Origin: Methylothermaceae bacterium
GTDB taxonomy: Bacteria; Pseudomonadota; Gammaproteobacteria; Methylococcales; Methylothermaceae
Length of the DNA: 39,756 bases
NCBI GenBank assembly: GCA_026984375.1
Contig: JALSSF010000172.1
Coordinates: forward strand, 1 to 39,756
Direction of reading: 5' to 3'
The notes under the pieces were generated by a model. It was not told where the DNA came from, ran no database searches, and saw nothing but the letters and a program-made list of their open reading frames with translations. Shown in pieces: positions 1 to 8,238 of this stretch. A program made the position numbers and the translations under genes. Position 1 is the stretch's first letter. Each line of letters opens with the position of its first letter.

Positions 1-449
1 TACAGCTGACCTTTCTCGAGCGCCGCGCGTGTTGGTTCGATGCCCGGGCGGGGGATGCGCGGATCGTGGAGGGTCACGGCGACCTGCGCCCGGATCACAT
101 TTGTTTCGAGCGCCCCTGGCCTTTCATCATCGATTGTCTCGAGTTCAACCGGGCGTTCCGCGTTCTCGACAGCGCGGATGAAACCGCCTATCTGGCGATG
201 GAATGTGCCTTTCTCGGTTACCCGGAGGTGGGGGGCGAGTTTCTGTCACTTTATGACCGTTACAGCGGCGACGAATTACCGCCGCCGCTGCGCTGGTTCT
301 ACATGACGTACCGCGCCACCCTGCGGGGCCGGTTGGCTCTGGCCCGTCTCCGGGAACTGCCGCCGGACCGCATGTTTCATTGGTACCAGCGGGGCCGGCG
401 TTATCTGACCTTGGCCGCCGGCTACGCCCGGCGTCTGGGCGTCAGCTAG
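1..449 (+). CDS. Aminoglycoside phosphotransferase-like kinase domain protein, 5' truncated by window edge
   Basis: The frame is open from base 3 and stops at 447-449, so only the C-terminal part is visible. It shows a kinase-like catalytic loop, HGDLRPDHI, followed by DCLEFN where the metal-binding DFG-type aspartate sits. This is the arrangement of the phosphotransferase half of COG2187 proteins, which often carry an AAA-type ATP-binding half on the other side. The downstream helices, with PPPLRWFYMTYRA and RGRLALARL, also fit that family. The true substrate of these proteins is unknown, so no resistance role should be assumed. The gene converges on bcp, overlapping its stop by 8 bases. The family call is fairly secure; whether an AAA domain exists upstream cannot be seen. 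Confidence 0.72.
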   Translation, partial: QLTFLERRACWFDARAGDARIVEGHGDLRPDHICFERPWPFIIDCLEFNRAFRVLDSADETAYLAMECAFLGYPEVGGEFLSLYDRYSGDELPPPLRWFYMTYRATLRGRLALARLRELPPDRMFHWYQRGRRYLTLAAGYARRLGVS

Positions 450-915
450 CCATGGCTTTGATCTTCTCCAGCATGGCCTGGGCGTGGCCTTCCGGCTTGA
501 CGCCGTATTCGGCGTAGACGATGTTGCCGTCCTTGTCGATGATGAAGGTGGAACGGACGATGCCCATCTTCTTGACCCCGGCCTTTTCCTTTTCCTGCCA
601 GACGCCGTACTTCTCGCACAGGCTGCCGTCGGTGTCGGCCAGCAGGTCCACCTTGAGGCCGTACTTGGTGATGAAGGCCCGATGCATGTCGCAGGGGTCC
701 TTGCTGACACCCAGAACGACGGTGTCGTAGCGGGCGAATTCGTCCGCCAGTCGGGTGAACTCGTTGGCTTCGATGGTGCATCCGGGGGTGTCGTCTTTGG
801 GGTAGAAGTACAGTACCACGTTTTTCTTGCCCCGGAAGTCGGTCAGGTTGACCGGTTCGCCGTCCTGATTGGGAACGGTGAAGTCGGGTGCCGGTTGGTT
901 GGCTTGTAACAGCAT
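442..915 (-). CDS. bcp: Thioredoxin-dependent thiol peroxidase, Bcp/PrxQ family
   Basis: A peroxiredoxin of about 157 residues that reduces hydrogen peroxide and alkyl hydroperoxides using thioredoxin as donor. The active-site loop YPKDDTPGCTIEANEF carries the peroxidatic cysteine at residue 46. E. coli Bcp has a resolving cysteine five residues later; here that position is Asn. Other cysteines lie at residue 75 (SKDPC) and further on (GSLCEKYG), so resolution may use one of those or a 1-Cys mechanism. The start at 915 was chosen over an in-frame ATG at 930 because a GGAGA ribosome-binding site lies between them and the resulting length matches the family. It lies 19 bases after rpiA and is probably cotranscribed with it. 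Confidence 0.93.
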   Translation of the reverse strand: MLLQANQPAPDFTVPNQDGEPVNLTDFRGKKNVVLYFYPKDDTPGCTIEANEFTRLADEFARYDTVVLGVSKDPCDMHRAFITKYGLKVDLLADTDGSLCEKYGVWQEKEKAGVKKMGIVRSTFIIDKDGNIVYAEYGVKPEGHAQAMLEKIKAMAS

Positions 916-934
916 GACGGTTCTCCTCATGTGG

Positions 935-1615
935 TTAGTGGGAAGGGGGATGAAGCGCCGAGATCCGCCCCTGCTCGGCCAGCCACACGGTATCGGTCAG
1001 ATCGAGGAAGATACCGTGTTCCAGTACGCCCGGCAGGTCGTTGATGCGCCGGTTCAGGGCGGCGGCGTCCAGACTGGGGTCGAAGCGGCAGTCGAGCACC
1101 ATGCCGCCGGCGGAAGTGACGGCCACGCCGGCCGGTCCCTGGCGCAACGCCACCTGGGCGCCCAGTTCCTCCAGCCGGGCTTTGACCGCCATCCAGGCGA
1201 ACGGCCACACTTCCACGGGGATGGGAAAACGTTCGCCCAGACGGGAGACCCGCTTGGAGGCGTCGACCAGGACCCAGAAACGCCCGCTGGCCCTGGCCAG
1301 CAGCTTTTCCCGGACCAGATCCTGGCCCCTGCCCTTGAGCAGGGTCAGATCCGGCGTGACCTCGTCTGCTCCGTCCACGTACAGGTCCAGCCGGTCGATT
1401 TGCTCCAGGGCCACCTGGGGCAGTCCCGCCCGGCGGGCCTTGATGGTGCTGATGGGGGAACTGGCGACGGTAGTGATTTTCAGGCCCTCGTCACGGTGGC
1501 GCCGCGCCAGGGCCTCGATGAAACAATCGGCGGTGGAGCCGGTGCCGAGACCGACGATCATCCCGTCCTCGACCTGTCGGGCCGCGTGTTCGGCGACCAG
1601 CGCTTTGTCGTTCAT
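935..1615 (-). CDS. rpiA: Ribose-5-phosphate isomerase A
   Basis: Interconverts ribose 5-phosphate and ribulose 5-phosphate in the pentose phosphate pathway. The 226-residue length is typical. Recognisable motifs are the phosphate-binding GLGTGSTA near residue 22, the VDGADEV active-site aspartates near residue 80, and KGRGQDLVREK with the catalytic lysine and glutamate. The usual glycine run KGGG reads KGRG here, a small departure in a normally invariant loop, while the catalytic residues remain. An AGGTGA ribosome-binding site precedes the ATG. A sigma70-like promoter lies upstream, and bcp follows closely. A PRPP-synthetase-like gene further upstream uses the product ribose 5-phosphate, so the local theme may be ribose phosphate supply. 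Confidence 0.95.
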   Translation of the reverse strand: MNDKALVAEHAARQVEDGMIVGLGTGSTADCFIEALARRHRDEGLKITTVASSPISTIKARRAGLPQVALEQIDRLDLYVDGADEVTPDLTLLKGRGQDLVREKLLARASGRFWVLVDASKRVSRLGERFPIPVEVWPFAWMAVKARLEELGAQVALRQGPAGVAVTSAGGMVLDCRFDPSLDAAALNRRINDLPGVLEHGIFLDLTDTVWLAEQGRISALHPPSH

Positions 1616-1650
1616 GGGGGGTCACCTGTGCTGCCGATGGGGTATTGTTG

Positions 1651-1679
1651 AGTATGATACTGGGAAATAGCGACGTCAA
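1651..1679 (-). promoter_or_regulatory. Probable sigma70-type promoter for rpiA-bcp
   Basis: Read on the minus strand, TTGACG (1679-1674) and CATACT (1656-1651) are separated by 17 bases. They match the -35 consensus at 5 of 6 and the -10 consensus at 4 of 6. The elements lie about 35-60 bases upstream of the rpiA ATG in an 81-base gap. No start-site data are available. Confidence 0.5.
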
Positions 1680-1696
1680 CCCATCAGGCTCAATAT

Positions 1697-2836
1697 CTAT
1701 CCGCTTGTTCTCTCGGGGTCCGGCACCAAACGCAACGCCCAGACGGTGAGCGGCCGGCGCCAGTCCCCGGTGATCAGCAGGAAGACCCGGCGCACCGGGT
1801 CGTAGGTCATCATGTAGTTCATGGTGTCGGCGATGGGAAGATCGGCGCTGGGAAGACGTCGATAGCGGTTGGTGGCCACGTCGTACAGACAAGCGACCCG
1901 TCCTTGTCTTCGGGGGTCCCGGGGCAGGAGGAGGAACTGACCCAGGTGGGGGGAGAAAGCGACCGGGAACGCCTCGTCGGCGGGGCAGGGATCCCCTGTG
2001 GGATCACGCCGCTCCCAGCGGCCCGGCCTGCCGGGCAGGAGATCGGGTCGATACAGCCAGACCGAATCGGTCTTGCCGCCGAAGACCGCGAAAACATGGT
2101 GAATGCGGTCGTATTCCAAGTTGTAGTGGATGGTGTGATGGGATTCCCGGGTGGCCAGGCGCCAGCGCTTGCGCTCCGGCCCCAGTTCGTAGATGCCGTG
2201 TTTGTAGAGAACGATCGTGTCCCGTAACGAATCGTAAGCCGTGGCGCCGGCGAAGTTGGACGGATAAGGCTCACCGTCGTTGGGCAGGATCGACCAGGTT
2301 CGGCTGGCCAAGTGATAGATCCAGGTCGGATGAATCCTGGCCTGGGGAGCGATCCGATGAGCTTCGTAGTTGTGGTCGGGACGGGCGGTGAGGATCAGAG
2401 CGTCCAGGCGGGGATCGTAGACCAGGTTGTCGAACACGTGCATGGCCCAGGGGAGGAGTGCGCCCTCGCCGGCAATGGCCCGTCCCAGCCCGTCGGCCCG
2501 GTAGCTCGATTTGGCGGCGGGGGGATAATGGGTGGTCCAGCGCAGGGTGGCCAGGTCGAATTCATGAACGCTGTTGTCCCAGTCGTGGTTGTGGGTGTCG
2601 GAACCGAAGACGTACAGCTTGTCGCGTCCGGGATCGATCACCGCACTTCCGTGTCCCTGGCGGGTCCAGCGGAGAAAGCGGGCGGTATGGATTTTCTTCC
2701 AGCGGTTGTTCGGCAGGTCCGCGAAAATCCGCTCCGGATCGGTCCACAGGTCGAATTCGGTGGCGGCTTGCCAGGCCCCGAACCCTAGGGCGGTGGCGAA
2801 GGCGAGAATGAGGACCCGTTTGACCGTTCTCTTCAT
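1697..2836 (-). CDS. Membrane-anchored Kelch/beta-propeller-like protein of unknown function
   Basis: A 379-residue protein that starts with basic residues and one hydrophobic segment at about residues 8-26, consistent with an uncleaved signal anchor or signal peptide. The rest would then be periplasmic. The body contains repeated Kelch-like blades: short strands with phrases such as KLYVFGSDTHNHDWD, VFAVFGGKTDSVWLY and WDNSVHEFDLATLRWT, and recurring Gly pairs and aromatic residues. This pattern predicts a galactose-oxidase/Kelch-type propeller, but no copper-ligand or catalytic set can be assigned. It ends 81 bases before rpiA and starts 4 bases after the PRPP-synthetase-like gene, implying translation from the same message. 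The propeller fold is inferred from repeat spacing only, and the function is unknown. Confidence 0.6.
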   Translation of the reverse strand: MKRTVKRVLILAFATALGFGAWQAATEFDLWTDPERIFADLPNNRWKKIHTARFLRWTRQGHGSAVIDPGRDKLYVFGSDTHNHDWDNSVHEFDLATLRWTTHYPPAAKSSYRADGLGRAIAGEGALLPWAMHVFDNLVYDPRLDALILTARPDHNYEAHRIAPQARIHPTWIYHLASRTWSILPNDGEPYPSNFAGATAYDSLRDTIVLYKHGIYELGPERKRWRLATRESHHTIHYNLEYDRIHHVFAVFGGKTDSVWLYRPDLLPGRPGRWERRDPTGDPCPADEAFPVAFSPHLGQFLLLPRDPRRQGRVACLYDVATNRYRRLPSADLPIADTMNYMMTYDPVRRVFLLITGDWRRPLTVWALRLVPDPERTSG

Positions 2837-2840
2837 GGCC

Positions 2841-3824
2841 CTATCCGCTCAACCGTTCGGTCAACGATTCACCCCGGTCGATCGCGGCGATGACCGCGGC
2901 GAGAAAAGGAGCGATGTCGAGAATCTCCAGTTTGGCTTTGACTGCCGGGTTGTCGATGCGCCAGGGAGTGACGCCGTTGCAGATCACGATCCGGTCCAGG
3001 GCCGGGTCGGCCAGGTGTTCGTTGGCGGCGGAATGAAACACCCCGTGGGCGGCGACGGCCATGACGGTTCTGGCCCCGGCGGCACGGCAGACGCGGGCGG
3101 CGTGAATCAGAGTCCTCCCGGTGACGATCAGATCGTCGACGATCAGCACCGTGGCATCGGTGACCCGGCCGACCAGCCGCCCGTGAAACAGCTCGCCGCC
3201 GCTGCGCAGTTTCTCCACGAAAGCGGTGTCGATCGCCCGGCCCAGTCGCCTTTCCAGCCGTCGGCGAAAGTCCTGGGCCCGTTTGTAGCCGCCGGTGTCG
3301 GGGGAGACGACCGCGATTGCTCCCGCCCCATCCAGCCGGGACGCCAGCGCGGGAACCTGGACGGCCGCCGCTTCCAGGTGTTCGGTGACGCAGCGGAAGG
3401 CGTTCTGGTAGGCCGCCGGGTTGTGCACTTCCAGGGTCACGACGCGGTCGGTGCCCACCGATTCGAGCATGGTGGCCAGGTAACGCAGACTCACCGGATC
3501 CCGCGGTTTGGTGCGGCGGTCCTTGCGGGCGTAGGCAAGGTAGGGCAGCACCAGGTTGATCTCATGCGCCGAGGCGTCGCGCAAGGCGCCGGCGAACATG
3601 AGCAGACGCATCAATTTGTCGTTGACCCCCAACTGGGGATCGCCGTACAGGGAGGCGAGCACGAACACTCGACGGTTCCGCACGCTCTGCAGAGGGCGGA
3701 TCTTGAATTCCCCGTCCTCGAAGGGGCGTTCTTCATGGTCGGCGAGGCCGGTTCCCAGCCGGGCGGCGACGGCGGTCCCCAGATCCCGGGTGCCGGCAAG
3801 GGCGAACAGCAGCGGTGCGGTCAT
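2841..3824 (-). CDS. Ribose-phosphate pyrophosphokinase-like protein (divergent Prs)
   Basis: A 327-residue protein of the PRPP synthetase family, which makes phosphoribosyl pyrophosphate from ribose 5-phosphate and ATP. It has YARKDRRTKPRDPVS (ATP/metal loop, residues 98-112), VVSPDTGGYKRA (172-183), the lysine and arginine of the flexible loop (K205, R207) and the PRPP-binding loop VLIVDDLIVTGRTL (226-239). It differs from housekeeping Prs in several places: LEVHNPAAYQNAF replaces the usual HxxQIQGFF stretch, and VTGRT replaces DTGGT. It is therefore probably a second, specialised paralog. The start at 3824 was preferred over an upstream in-frame ATG at 3893 because GAGGT lies about 8 bases before it and the protein then begins with the family beta strand. 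It is coupled to the Kelch-like gene by a 4-base gap. Confidence 0.8.
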   Translation of the reverse strand: MTAPLLFALAGTRDLGTAVAARLGTGLADHEERPFEDGEFKIRPLQSVRNRRVFVLASLYGDPQLGVNDKLMRLLMFAGALRDASAHEINLVLPYLAYARKDRRTKPRDPVSLRYLATMLESVGTDRVVTLEVHNPAAYQNAFRCVTEHLEAAAVQVPALASRLDGAGAIAVVSPDTGGYKRAQDFRRRLERRLGRAIDTAFVEKLRSGGELFHGRLVGRVTDATVLIVDDLIVTGRTLIHAARVCRAAGARTVMAVAAHGVFHSAANEHLADPALDRIVICNGVTPWRIDNPAVKAKLEILDIAPFLAAVIAAIDRGESLTERLSG

Positions 3825-4015
3825 GGTCGCTACCTCGAAGCGGAAGTTCGAATCATTGTGGGACATCCGGGCGCCGGCGGCAACGGTGGTCACCGATCGG
3901 CTTTTCCGGATCCCTCAAGAAGCGGGACAGTAAGTTTCGCCGCCTGCGGCTACCGCGAGAAGGGCGGCGAGGTGCTATGCTTTAGGAAAAGCGCGTCCGC
4001 TCGCCGGAGTCCGCC

Positions 4016-4894
4016 ATGCAATACACCTGCACCGGTTTTTCCCAGCTCCACATCGACGTGGCCCGCTTCGCCACCGATGATTTCAATCCTTTCCACGACC
4101 CCCACAAATGGCGGCGGCTGCGGGACAATCCGTTTCAGGGTCCCATCGTGCTGGGTTTCCAGACCGTGACCTGGCTGGCCGAGCGGATGGCGGAATTCCG
4201 CCGCCGGCAGGACGATCCGGAACGGCTGGAGGAGTTGCCTTTCCTCAACTACCAGTTACAGTTCGCCGCCGCCCTGAAACCCGGGCAGGCCTTCCGGCTC
4301 CTCGTCAAACCGTCGCGCTACGATGCGGAAAAGGGCGTACTCGCCAACCGGGTGCTGCTCAAAGGCCCGGACGGTCTGTTGTCCATGGGCCAGTGGAGCC
4401 GCTCCCGGACGGCGCTCCTGGAAGCGGATCCCAGTGTGCCGGGGGGTCTTCGCTGCCATCCGGACCGCAGCGATCTTCCCGGTGGCTGGTTCCTGAAGCG
4501 CAAGTTCATGATGACCGCCAATGGGAAAAACTTTCTGCTCGGCTGTCGCGTGGAACCGTCGTGCTATTTCGACGAACTGGAAGACCGGGTCCGGTTCCCG
4601 CTCCTGTTTCCGGTCAGTTACGTCTCCTGCGCTCTGCTGGAACGGGCCTGGAAACGCCGTCACGACTTCGAGGCCGAGCCCATGGTGTACACCCGCCACG
4701 AGGTGAGCCTCGACCTCCGCGTGGCGGAGGGCATCCGCAGCAACGACCGGCTCCATCTCCTGGTCCGGCCCGAGCGGGAATCGGCGGACGAGCACCGTTT
4801 CCTGTGTCTGGGGCGGATCGAGGACAGCCCGTTGTTCACGGCGCGGATCTCCCTGGTGCCGCTGGCCCGGATCGTCGCGGCGTTGCGCCGCTGA
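4016..4894 (+). CDS. MaoC-like hotdog-fold protein of unknown function
   Basis: A 292-residue protein. The N-terminal part has a hydratase-like signature, [12 protein letters not shown] followed by [13 protein letters not shown], resembling the D-x-N-x-x-H...G motif of MaoC/R-specific enoyl-CoA hydratases. The C-terminal half has a second hotdog-like helix and sheet region ([15 protein letters not shown]), so a double-hotdog architecture is plausible. Where classical hydratases have a glycine or serine after the histidine motif it has GFQ, so activity on acyl-CoA is not assured. DUF3581-type gammaproteobacterial proteins look similar in layout, but I cannot confirm membership. A GGAG ribosome-binding site sits about 9 bases before the ATG. 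A TGCTATGCT extended -10-like sequence occurs near 3972-3980. The gene stands alone between divergent prs-like and downstream gltX. Confidence 0.6.
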   Translation: MQYTCTGFSQLHIDVARFATDDFNPFHDPHKWRRLRDNPFQGPIVLGFQTVTWLAERMAEFRRRQDDPERLEELPFLNYQLQFAAALKPGQAFRLLVKPSRYDAEKGVLANRVLLKGPDGLLSMGQWSRSRTALLEADPSVPGGLRCHPDRSDLPGGWFLKRKFMMTANGKNFLLGCRVEPSCYFDELEDRVRFPLLFPVSYVSCALLERAWKRRHDFEAEPMVYTRHEVSLDLRVAEGIRSNDRLHLLVRPERESADEHRFLCLGRIEDSPLFTARISLVPLARIVAALRR

Positions 4895-4905
4895 AGTCGC
4901 CGTTC

Positions 4906-4914
4906 TGGTAAAAT
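4906..4914 (+). promoter_or_regulatory. Extended -10 promoter candidate for gltX
   Basis: TGGTAAAAT gives a TGn extension directly before TAAAAT (5 of 6 to the -10 consensus), about 32 bases upstream of the gltX ATG. No good -35 is present at 16-18 bases, which is tolerated by extended -10 promoters. The call is pattern based only. Confidence 0.4.
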
Positions 4915-4946
4915 TCAGGGATTTTTACACTGACGGATGGACATTC

Positions 4947-6359
4947 ATGAGCGTACGTACCCGTTTCGCGCCGAGCCCGACCGGCTATCTTCACATCGGC
5001 GGGGCTCGTACCGCCCTGTTCAACTGGCTGTATGCGCGCAAACACGGCGGCAGCTTCATTTTGCGCATCGAGGACACCGACCGGGAACGTTCCACCCGGG
5101 AATCGGTGAACGCCATTCTGGAGGGTATGGCGTGGCTGGGCCTGGATTACGACGAAGGTCCGCATTTTCAGAGTGAACGCTTCGAGCGTTACCGGGAGGT
5201 GATCCACCGTCTGCTGGAGGAAGGGAAGGCCTATTACTGTTACTGCACCCGGGAAGAGCTGGAGGCGATGCGGGCCGAACAGATGGCGCGCAAACAGAAG
5301 CCGCGTTACGACGGCCGCTGCCGCGACCGCCGCGAGCCCCGCCCCGGCGTCGAACCGGTGGTCCGTTTCAAGAACCCCCTCGAGGGCGAGGTGGTCGTCG
5401 ATGACCTGGTACGGGGGCGGGTGGTGTTTCGCAACGAGGAGCTGGACGATTTGATCATCGCCCGTTCCGACGGCACTCCGACTTACAACCTGACCGTGGT
5501 GGTGGACGATCTGGACATGGGGGTCACCCACGTGATCCGGGGTGACGATCATCTCAACAACACTCCGAGGCAGATCAACATCCTGCGCGCCCTGGGGGCC
5601 GAGCCGCCCCGTTACGCCCATGTGCCGATGATCCTGGGAGAGGACGGCTCCCGGCTTTCCAAACGGCACGGAGCCGTGAGCGTGCTGGAATACCGCGATC
5701 AGGGCTATCTGCCGGAGGCGCTGCTCAATTACCTGGTCCGCCTGGGCTGGGCCTATGGGGACAAGGAGATCTTTTCCATCGACGAGATGATCGAGCTGTT
5801 CGACATCCGGGATGTCAACAAATCCGCCTCCACCTTCAATCCCGCCAAACTGCTGTGGCTCAACCACCATTACATCATGCACTCGGACCCGTTGCACGTG
5901 GCCCATCACTTGCGCTGGCACCTGGGACGCCTGGGTATCGATCCCGCCGAAGGCGGCCCCGATCCGGTGGACGTGGTCCTGGCCCAGCGGGAACGCTGCA
6001 AGACCTTGCGGGAAATGGCGCAGGGCAGCGCCTTTTTCTACCGGGATTTCGAGCACTACGACGAAAAGGCCGTCAAGCATCTGAAACCCCAGGCCCTGGA
6101 GGCCCTGAAGCGACTGTACCAACGTCTCCGGGACCTGGAGGACTGGGAACCGGAACCCCTGCACCGGGTGGTGGTGGAAACCGCCGAGGAACTGGGGTTG
6201 AAACTGGGCAAGGTGGCCCAACCGCTGCGGGTCGCCCTGGCCGGTTGCGCCGTTTCCCCGCCGATCGACGTCACCCTCCACCTCCTGGGGAAGGAGAAAT
6301 CGCTGGCGCGCGTTCGCCGGGCGATCGCCTACATCGAAAAAAAAGCGGATCAGGACTAG
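4947..6359 (+). CDS. gltX: Glutamyl-tRNA synthetase
   Basis: Class I aminoacyl-tRNA synthetase that charges tRNA-Glu, 470 residues. It has the HIGH-type motif HIGG at residues 16-19 and the KMSKS-type loop RLSKRHG at about 236-242. A zinc-binding cluster with C98, C100, Y121 and C125 is spaced as in proteobacterial zinc-containing GluRS. GatCAB is encoded later in the window, so this enzyme, or a second GluRS elsewhere, may also mischarge tRNA-Gln; the sequence alone does not decide that. The stop codon TAG (6357-6359) lies inside the -35 element of the promoter for the tRNA pair downstream, one of which is its own substrate tRNA-Glu. Confidence 0.97.
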   Translation: MSVRTRFAPSPTGYLHIGGARTALFNWLYARKHGGSFILRIEDTDRERSTRESVNAILEGMAWLGLDYDEGPHFQSERFERYREVIHRLLEEGKAYYCYCTREELEAMRAEQMARKQKPRYDGRCRDRREPRPGVEPVVRFKNPLEGEVVVDDLVRGRVVFRNEELDDLIIARSDGTPTYNLTVVVDDLDMGVTHVIRGDDHLNNTPRQINILRALGAEPPRYAHVPMILGEDGSRLSKRHGAVSVLEYRDQGYLPEALLNYLVRLGWAYGDKEIFSIDEMIELFDIRDVNKSASTFNPAKLLWLNHHYIMHSDPLHVAHHLRWHLGRLGIDPAEGGPDPVDVVLAQRERCKTLREMAQGSAFFYRDFEHYDEKAVKHLKPQALEALKRLYQRLRDLEDWEPEPLHRVVVETAEELGLKLGKVAQPLRVALAGCAVSPPIDVTLHLLGKEKSLARVRRAIAYIEKKADQD

Positions 6360-6385
6360 ACAAGTGAATTCGGTGCCAATATAAT
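6357..6385 (+). promoter_or_regulatory. Strong sigma70-type promoter of the tRNA-Ala/tRNA-Glu unit
   Basis: TAGACA at 6357-6362 (5 of 6 to TTGACA) and a perfect TATAAT at 6380-6385 are spaced by 17 bases. The -10 ends 15 bases before the mature tRNA-Ala. The first three bases of the -35 are the gltX stop codon. The element quality is the best in the window and fits the demand for stable RNA transcription. Confidence 0.8.
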
Positions 6386-6400
6386 GATCGTCTCTTTCGC

Positions 6401-6476
<76 letters not shown>

Positions 6477-6489
6477 AAGGTCAGAATTC

Positions 6490-6566
6490 GTCCCCATCGT
6501 CTAGCTGGCCTAGGACACAGCCCTTTCAAGGCTGCGACACGGGTTCGAATCCCGTTGGGGACGCCA
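6490..6566 (+). tRNA. tRNA-Glu, anticodon TTC
   Basis: A 77-base cloverleaf with encoded CCA. The acceptor stem pairs GTCCCCA with TGGGGAC. The anticodon stem CAGCC/GGCTG encloses loop CTTTCAA, giving TTC. The T arm has GGGTTCGAATCCC. It lies 13 bases after tRNA-Ala and immediately before a rho-independent terminator. It is the substrate of the GltX encoded just upstream. Confidence 0.97.
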
Positions 6567-6570
6567 ATAC

Positions 6571-6597
6571 AGCCCGCTTCGAGCGGGCTTTCTTTTT
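6571..6597 (+). terminator. Rho-independent terminator of the tRNA pair
   Basis: An eight-base GC-rich stem, AGCCCGCT/AGCGGGCT, with loop TCG is followed by TTCTTTTT. It ends the tRNA transcript. The opposite strand lacks a T tract after the hairpin, so it should not terminate lipA efficiently. Confidence 0.9.
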
Positions 6598-6605
6598 GCC
6601 CGGCG

Positions 6606-7583
6606 CTATCGTCCGAGCAGGGCGCGCGCCTGTTGGTCGGCGTGGTAGGAGGAACGCACCAGCGGGCCGGCCGCCACTTGGCGGAAGCCGAGGTCGCGGG
6701 CGATCCGTGCCAACTGGGCGAACTCCGCCGGCGGCACGTATCGTCGGACCGGCAGATGGTCCCGGCTGGGTTGGAGGTACTGTCCCAGGGTCACCATGTC
6801 GACCTGGTGGCGACGCAGATCCTCCAGCACCTGGACGATTTCGTCCCGGCTTTCCCCCAGCCCCAGCATCAATCCCGACTTGGTGGCCACCCGGGGAAGG
6901 ATCTCCTTGACGCGCCGCAGCAGTTCGAGGGAACCGCGATAGTCGGCACCCGGCCGGGCCTGGCGATAGAGCCGGGGCACGGTTTCCAGGTTGTGGTTGA
7001 ACACTTCCGGTGGCTGTTGGGCCAGGATTTCCAGGGCTTTTTCTTCCCGGCGGCGGAAATCCGGGGTCAGAATTTCGATGAGGGTGTCCGGGGAGGTGGT
7101 GCGAATGGCGGCGATACAGCGGGCGAACTGAGCGGCGCCACCGTCGCGGAGATCGTCGCGGTTGACCGAGGTGATGACCACGTAGCGCAGACCCAGTTCG
7201 GCGACCGCCTGGGCCAGCCGCTCCGGTTCCTCCGGGTCGGGGGGCAGGGGGCGTCCGTGGGCGACGTCACAGAAGGGGCAGCGCCGGGTGCACAGGTCGC
7301 CCAGGATCATGAACGTGGCGGTACCGTGACTGAAGCATTCCCCCAGATTGGGACAGGCCGCTTCCTCGCAGACGCTGGCCAGGCGGTGCTGTCTCAGCAG
7401 GCGCTTGACCCGCACCACGTTGGCGTCGCTGTGCAGGCGGACCCGCAGCCACTCCGGTTTGCGCAGGGGACGTTCCGTGGGTTCGACCTTGACGGGAATG
7501 CGGGCCAGTTTGGCGGCACCCCGTTGGTGGGTGGTCGGCGAGGTGCGCGACGGCGCCCGCAGATCTTCAGGCTGATTGCTCAC
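6606..7583 (-). CDS. lipA: Lipoyl synthase, radical SAM
   Basis: Inserts two sulfurs into protein-bound octanoyl groups to make lipoyl cofactors. The 325-residue protein has the auxiliary iron-sulfur motif [12 protein letters not shown] and the radical-SAM cluster motif CTRRCPFCD. It is the last gene of the long minus-strand envelope block and overlaps lipB by 17 bases, so both steps of endogenous lipoylation are translated together. The ATG at 7583 starts MSNQPEDL and lies within the lipB end. The stop sits 9 bases beyond the tRNA terminator hairpin on the other strand, so convergent transcription between lipA and the tRNA unit is likely. Confidence 0.97.
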   Translation of the reverse strand: MSNQPEDLRAPSRTSPTTHQRGAAKLARIPVKVEPTERPLRKPEWLRVRLHSDANVVRVKRLLRQHRLASVCEEAACPNLGECFSHGTATFMILGDLCTRRCPFCDVAHGRPLPPDPEEPERLAQAVAELGLRYVVITSVNRDDLRDGGAAQFARCIAAIRTTSPDTLIEILTPDFRRREEKALEILAQQPPEVFNHNLETVPRLYRQARPGADYRGSLELLRRVKEILPRVATKSGLMLGLGESRDEIVQVLEDLRRHQVDMVTLGQYLQPSRDHLPVRRYVPPAEFAQLARIARDLGFRQVAAGPLVRSSYHADQQARALLGR

Positions 7584-8238
7584 GGTCGATGCTCTGTTCC
7601 GGTAATTGACGATGACAGGCGGCGATACGGTCGTAACCCAGCTGGGCCATCAGGCAGCCGAGCAGGGGAACGGCCGCTTCATGGGGGCGGACGTCGGCTC
7701 CCAGATCCGCCAGCCGGGTCATGGGCATGCCGGAAAAGCCGCAGGGGTCGATGGCGGCGAAGGGGGACAGATCCCCGTCGACGTTGAGGCTGAGGCCGTG
7801 ATAGCTGCACAGCCGGCGCACCCGAATTCCCACGGAGGCGATTTTAGCACGTTCCACGTAGACCCCTGGGGCGTCGGGACGTGCTTCGGCCCGGATGCCG
7901 TACTGGCGCAGCAACTCGATGACCGATCGCTCGAGGGCGGTGACCAGGCCGCGGACACTCAGCGGGCGGCGCGCCAGATCGAGCAGGGGATAGACGACCA
8001 GCTGTCCCGGGCCGTGATAGGTGGTCAGTCCGCCGCGGTCGCACCGGATCAGGGGGATGCCGTCGATGGAATCCCGGTCGGGGCGGCCGCGGACCCCGGT
8101 GGTGTAGACGGGTTCGTGCTCCAGCAGCCAGATCTCGTCGGCGGATTCGGCGGTGCGGTTGGCGGTGAAACGCTGCATGGCGTGCCAGACCGGCAGATAG
8201 GGGCGGCGTCCCAGCCAGCGGACGATCACCGCGGTCAC
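7567..8238 (-). CDS. lipB: Octanoyl-[acyl-carrier-protein]:protein N-octanoyltransferase
   Basis: Transfers octanoate from ACP to lipoyl domains, the step before LipA. About 223 residues. Visible features are the [20 protein letters not shown] core, the catalytic lysine in [10 protein letters not shown] and the catalytic cysteine in [14 protein letters not shown]. The open frame continues far upstream, but the start is placed at the GTG of 8238-8236. That GTG overlaps the ybeD stop in a GTGA junction, and the protein then begins just before the family's first conserved strand. A second GTG nine bases further in is possible. It overlaps lipA by 17 bases. Confidence 0.93.
   Translation of the reverse strand: MTAVIVRWLGRRPYLPVWHAMQRFTANRTAESADEIWLLEHEPVYTTGVRGRPDRDSIDGIPLIRCDRGGLTTYHGPGQLVVYPLLDLARRPLSVRGLVTALERSVIELLRQYGIRAEARPDAPGVYVERAKIASVGIRVRRLCSYHGLSLNVDGDLSPFAAIDPCGFSGMPMTRLADLGADVRPHEAAVPLLGCLMAQLGYDRIAACHRQLPEQSIDREQSA

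Noticed and set aside
2574-4169. A 531-codon plus-strand frame across the Kelch-like and Prs-like genes
   Set aside because: It covers two minus-strand genes with clear motifs and ends inside the MaoC-like gene. The translation shows no family.
6571-6605. A bidirectional terminator also serving lipA
   Set aside because: On the minus strand the hairpin is followed by GTATTGG, not a T tract, so efficient intrinsic termination of lipA is unlikely.
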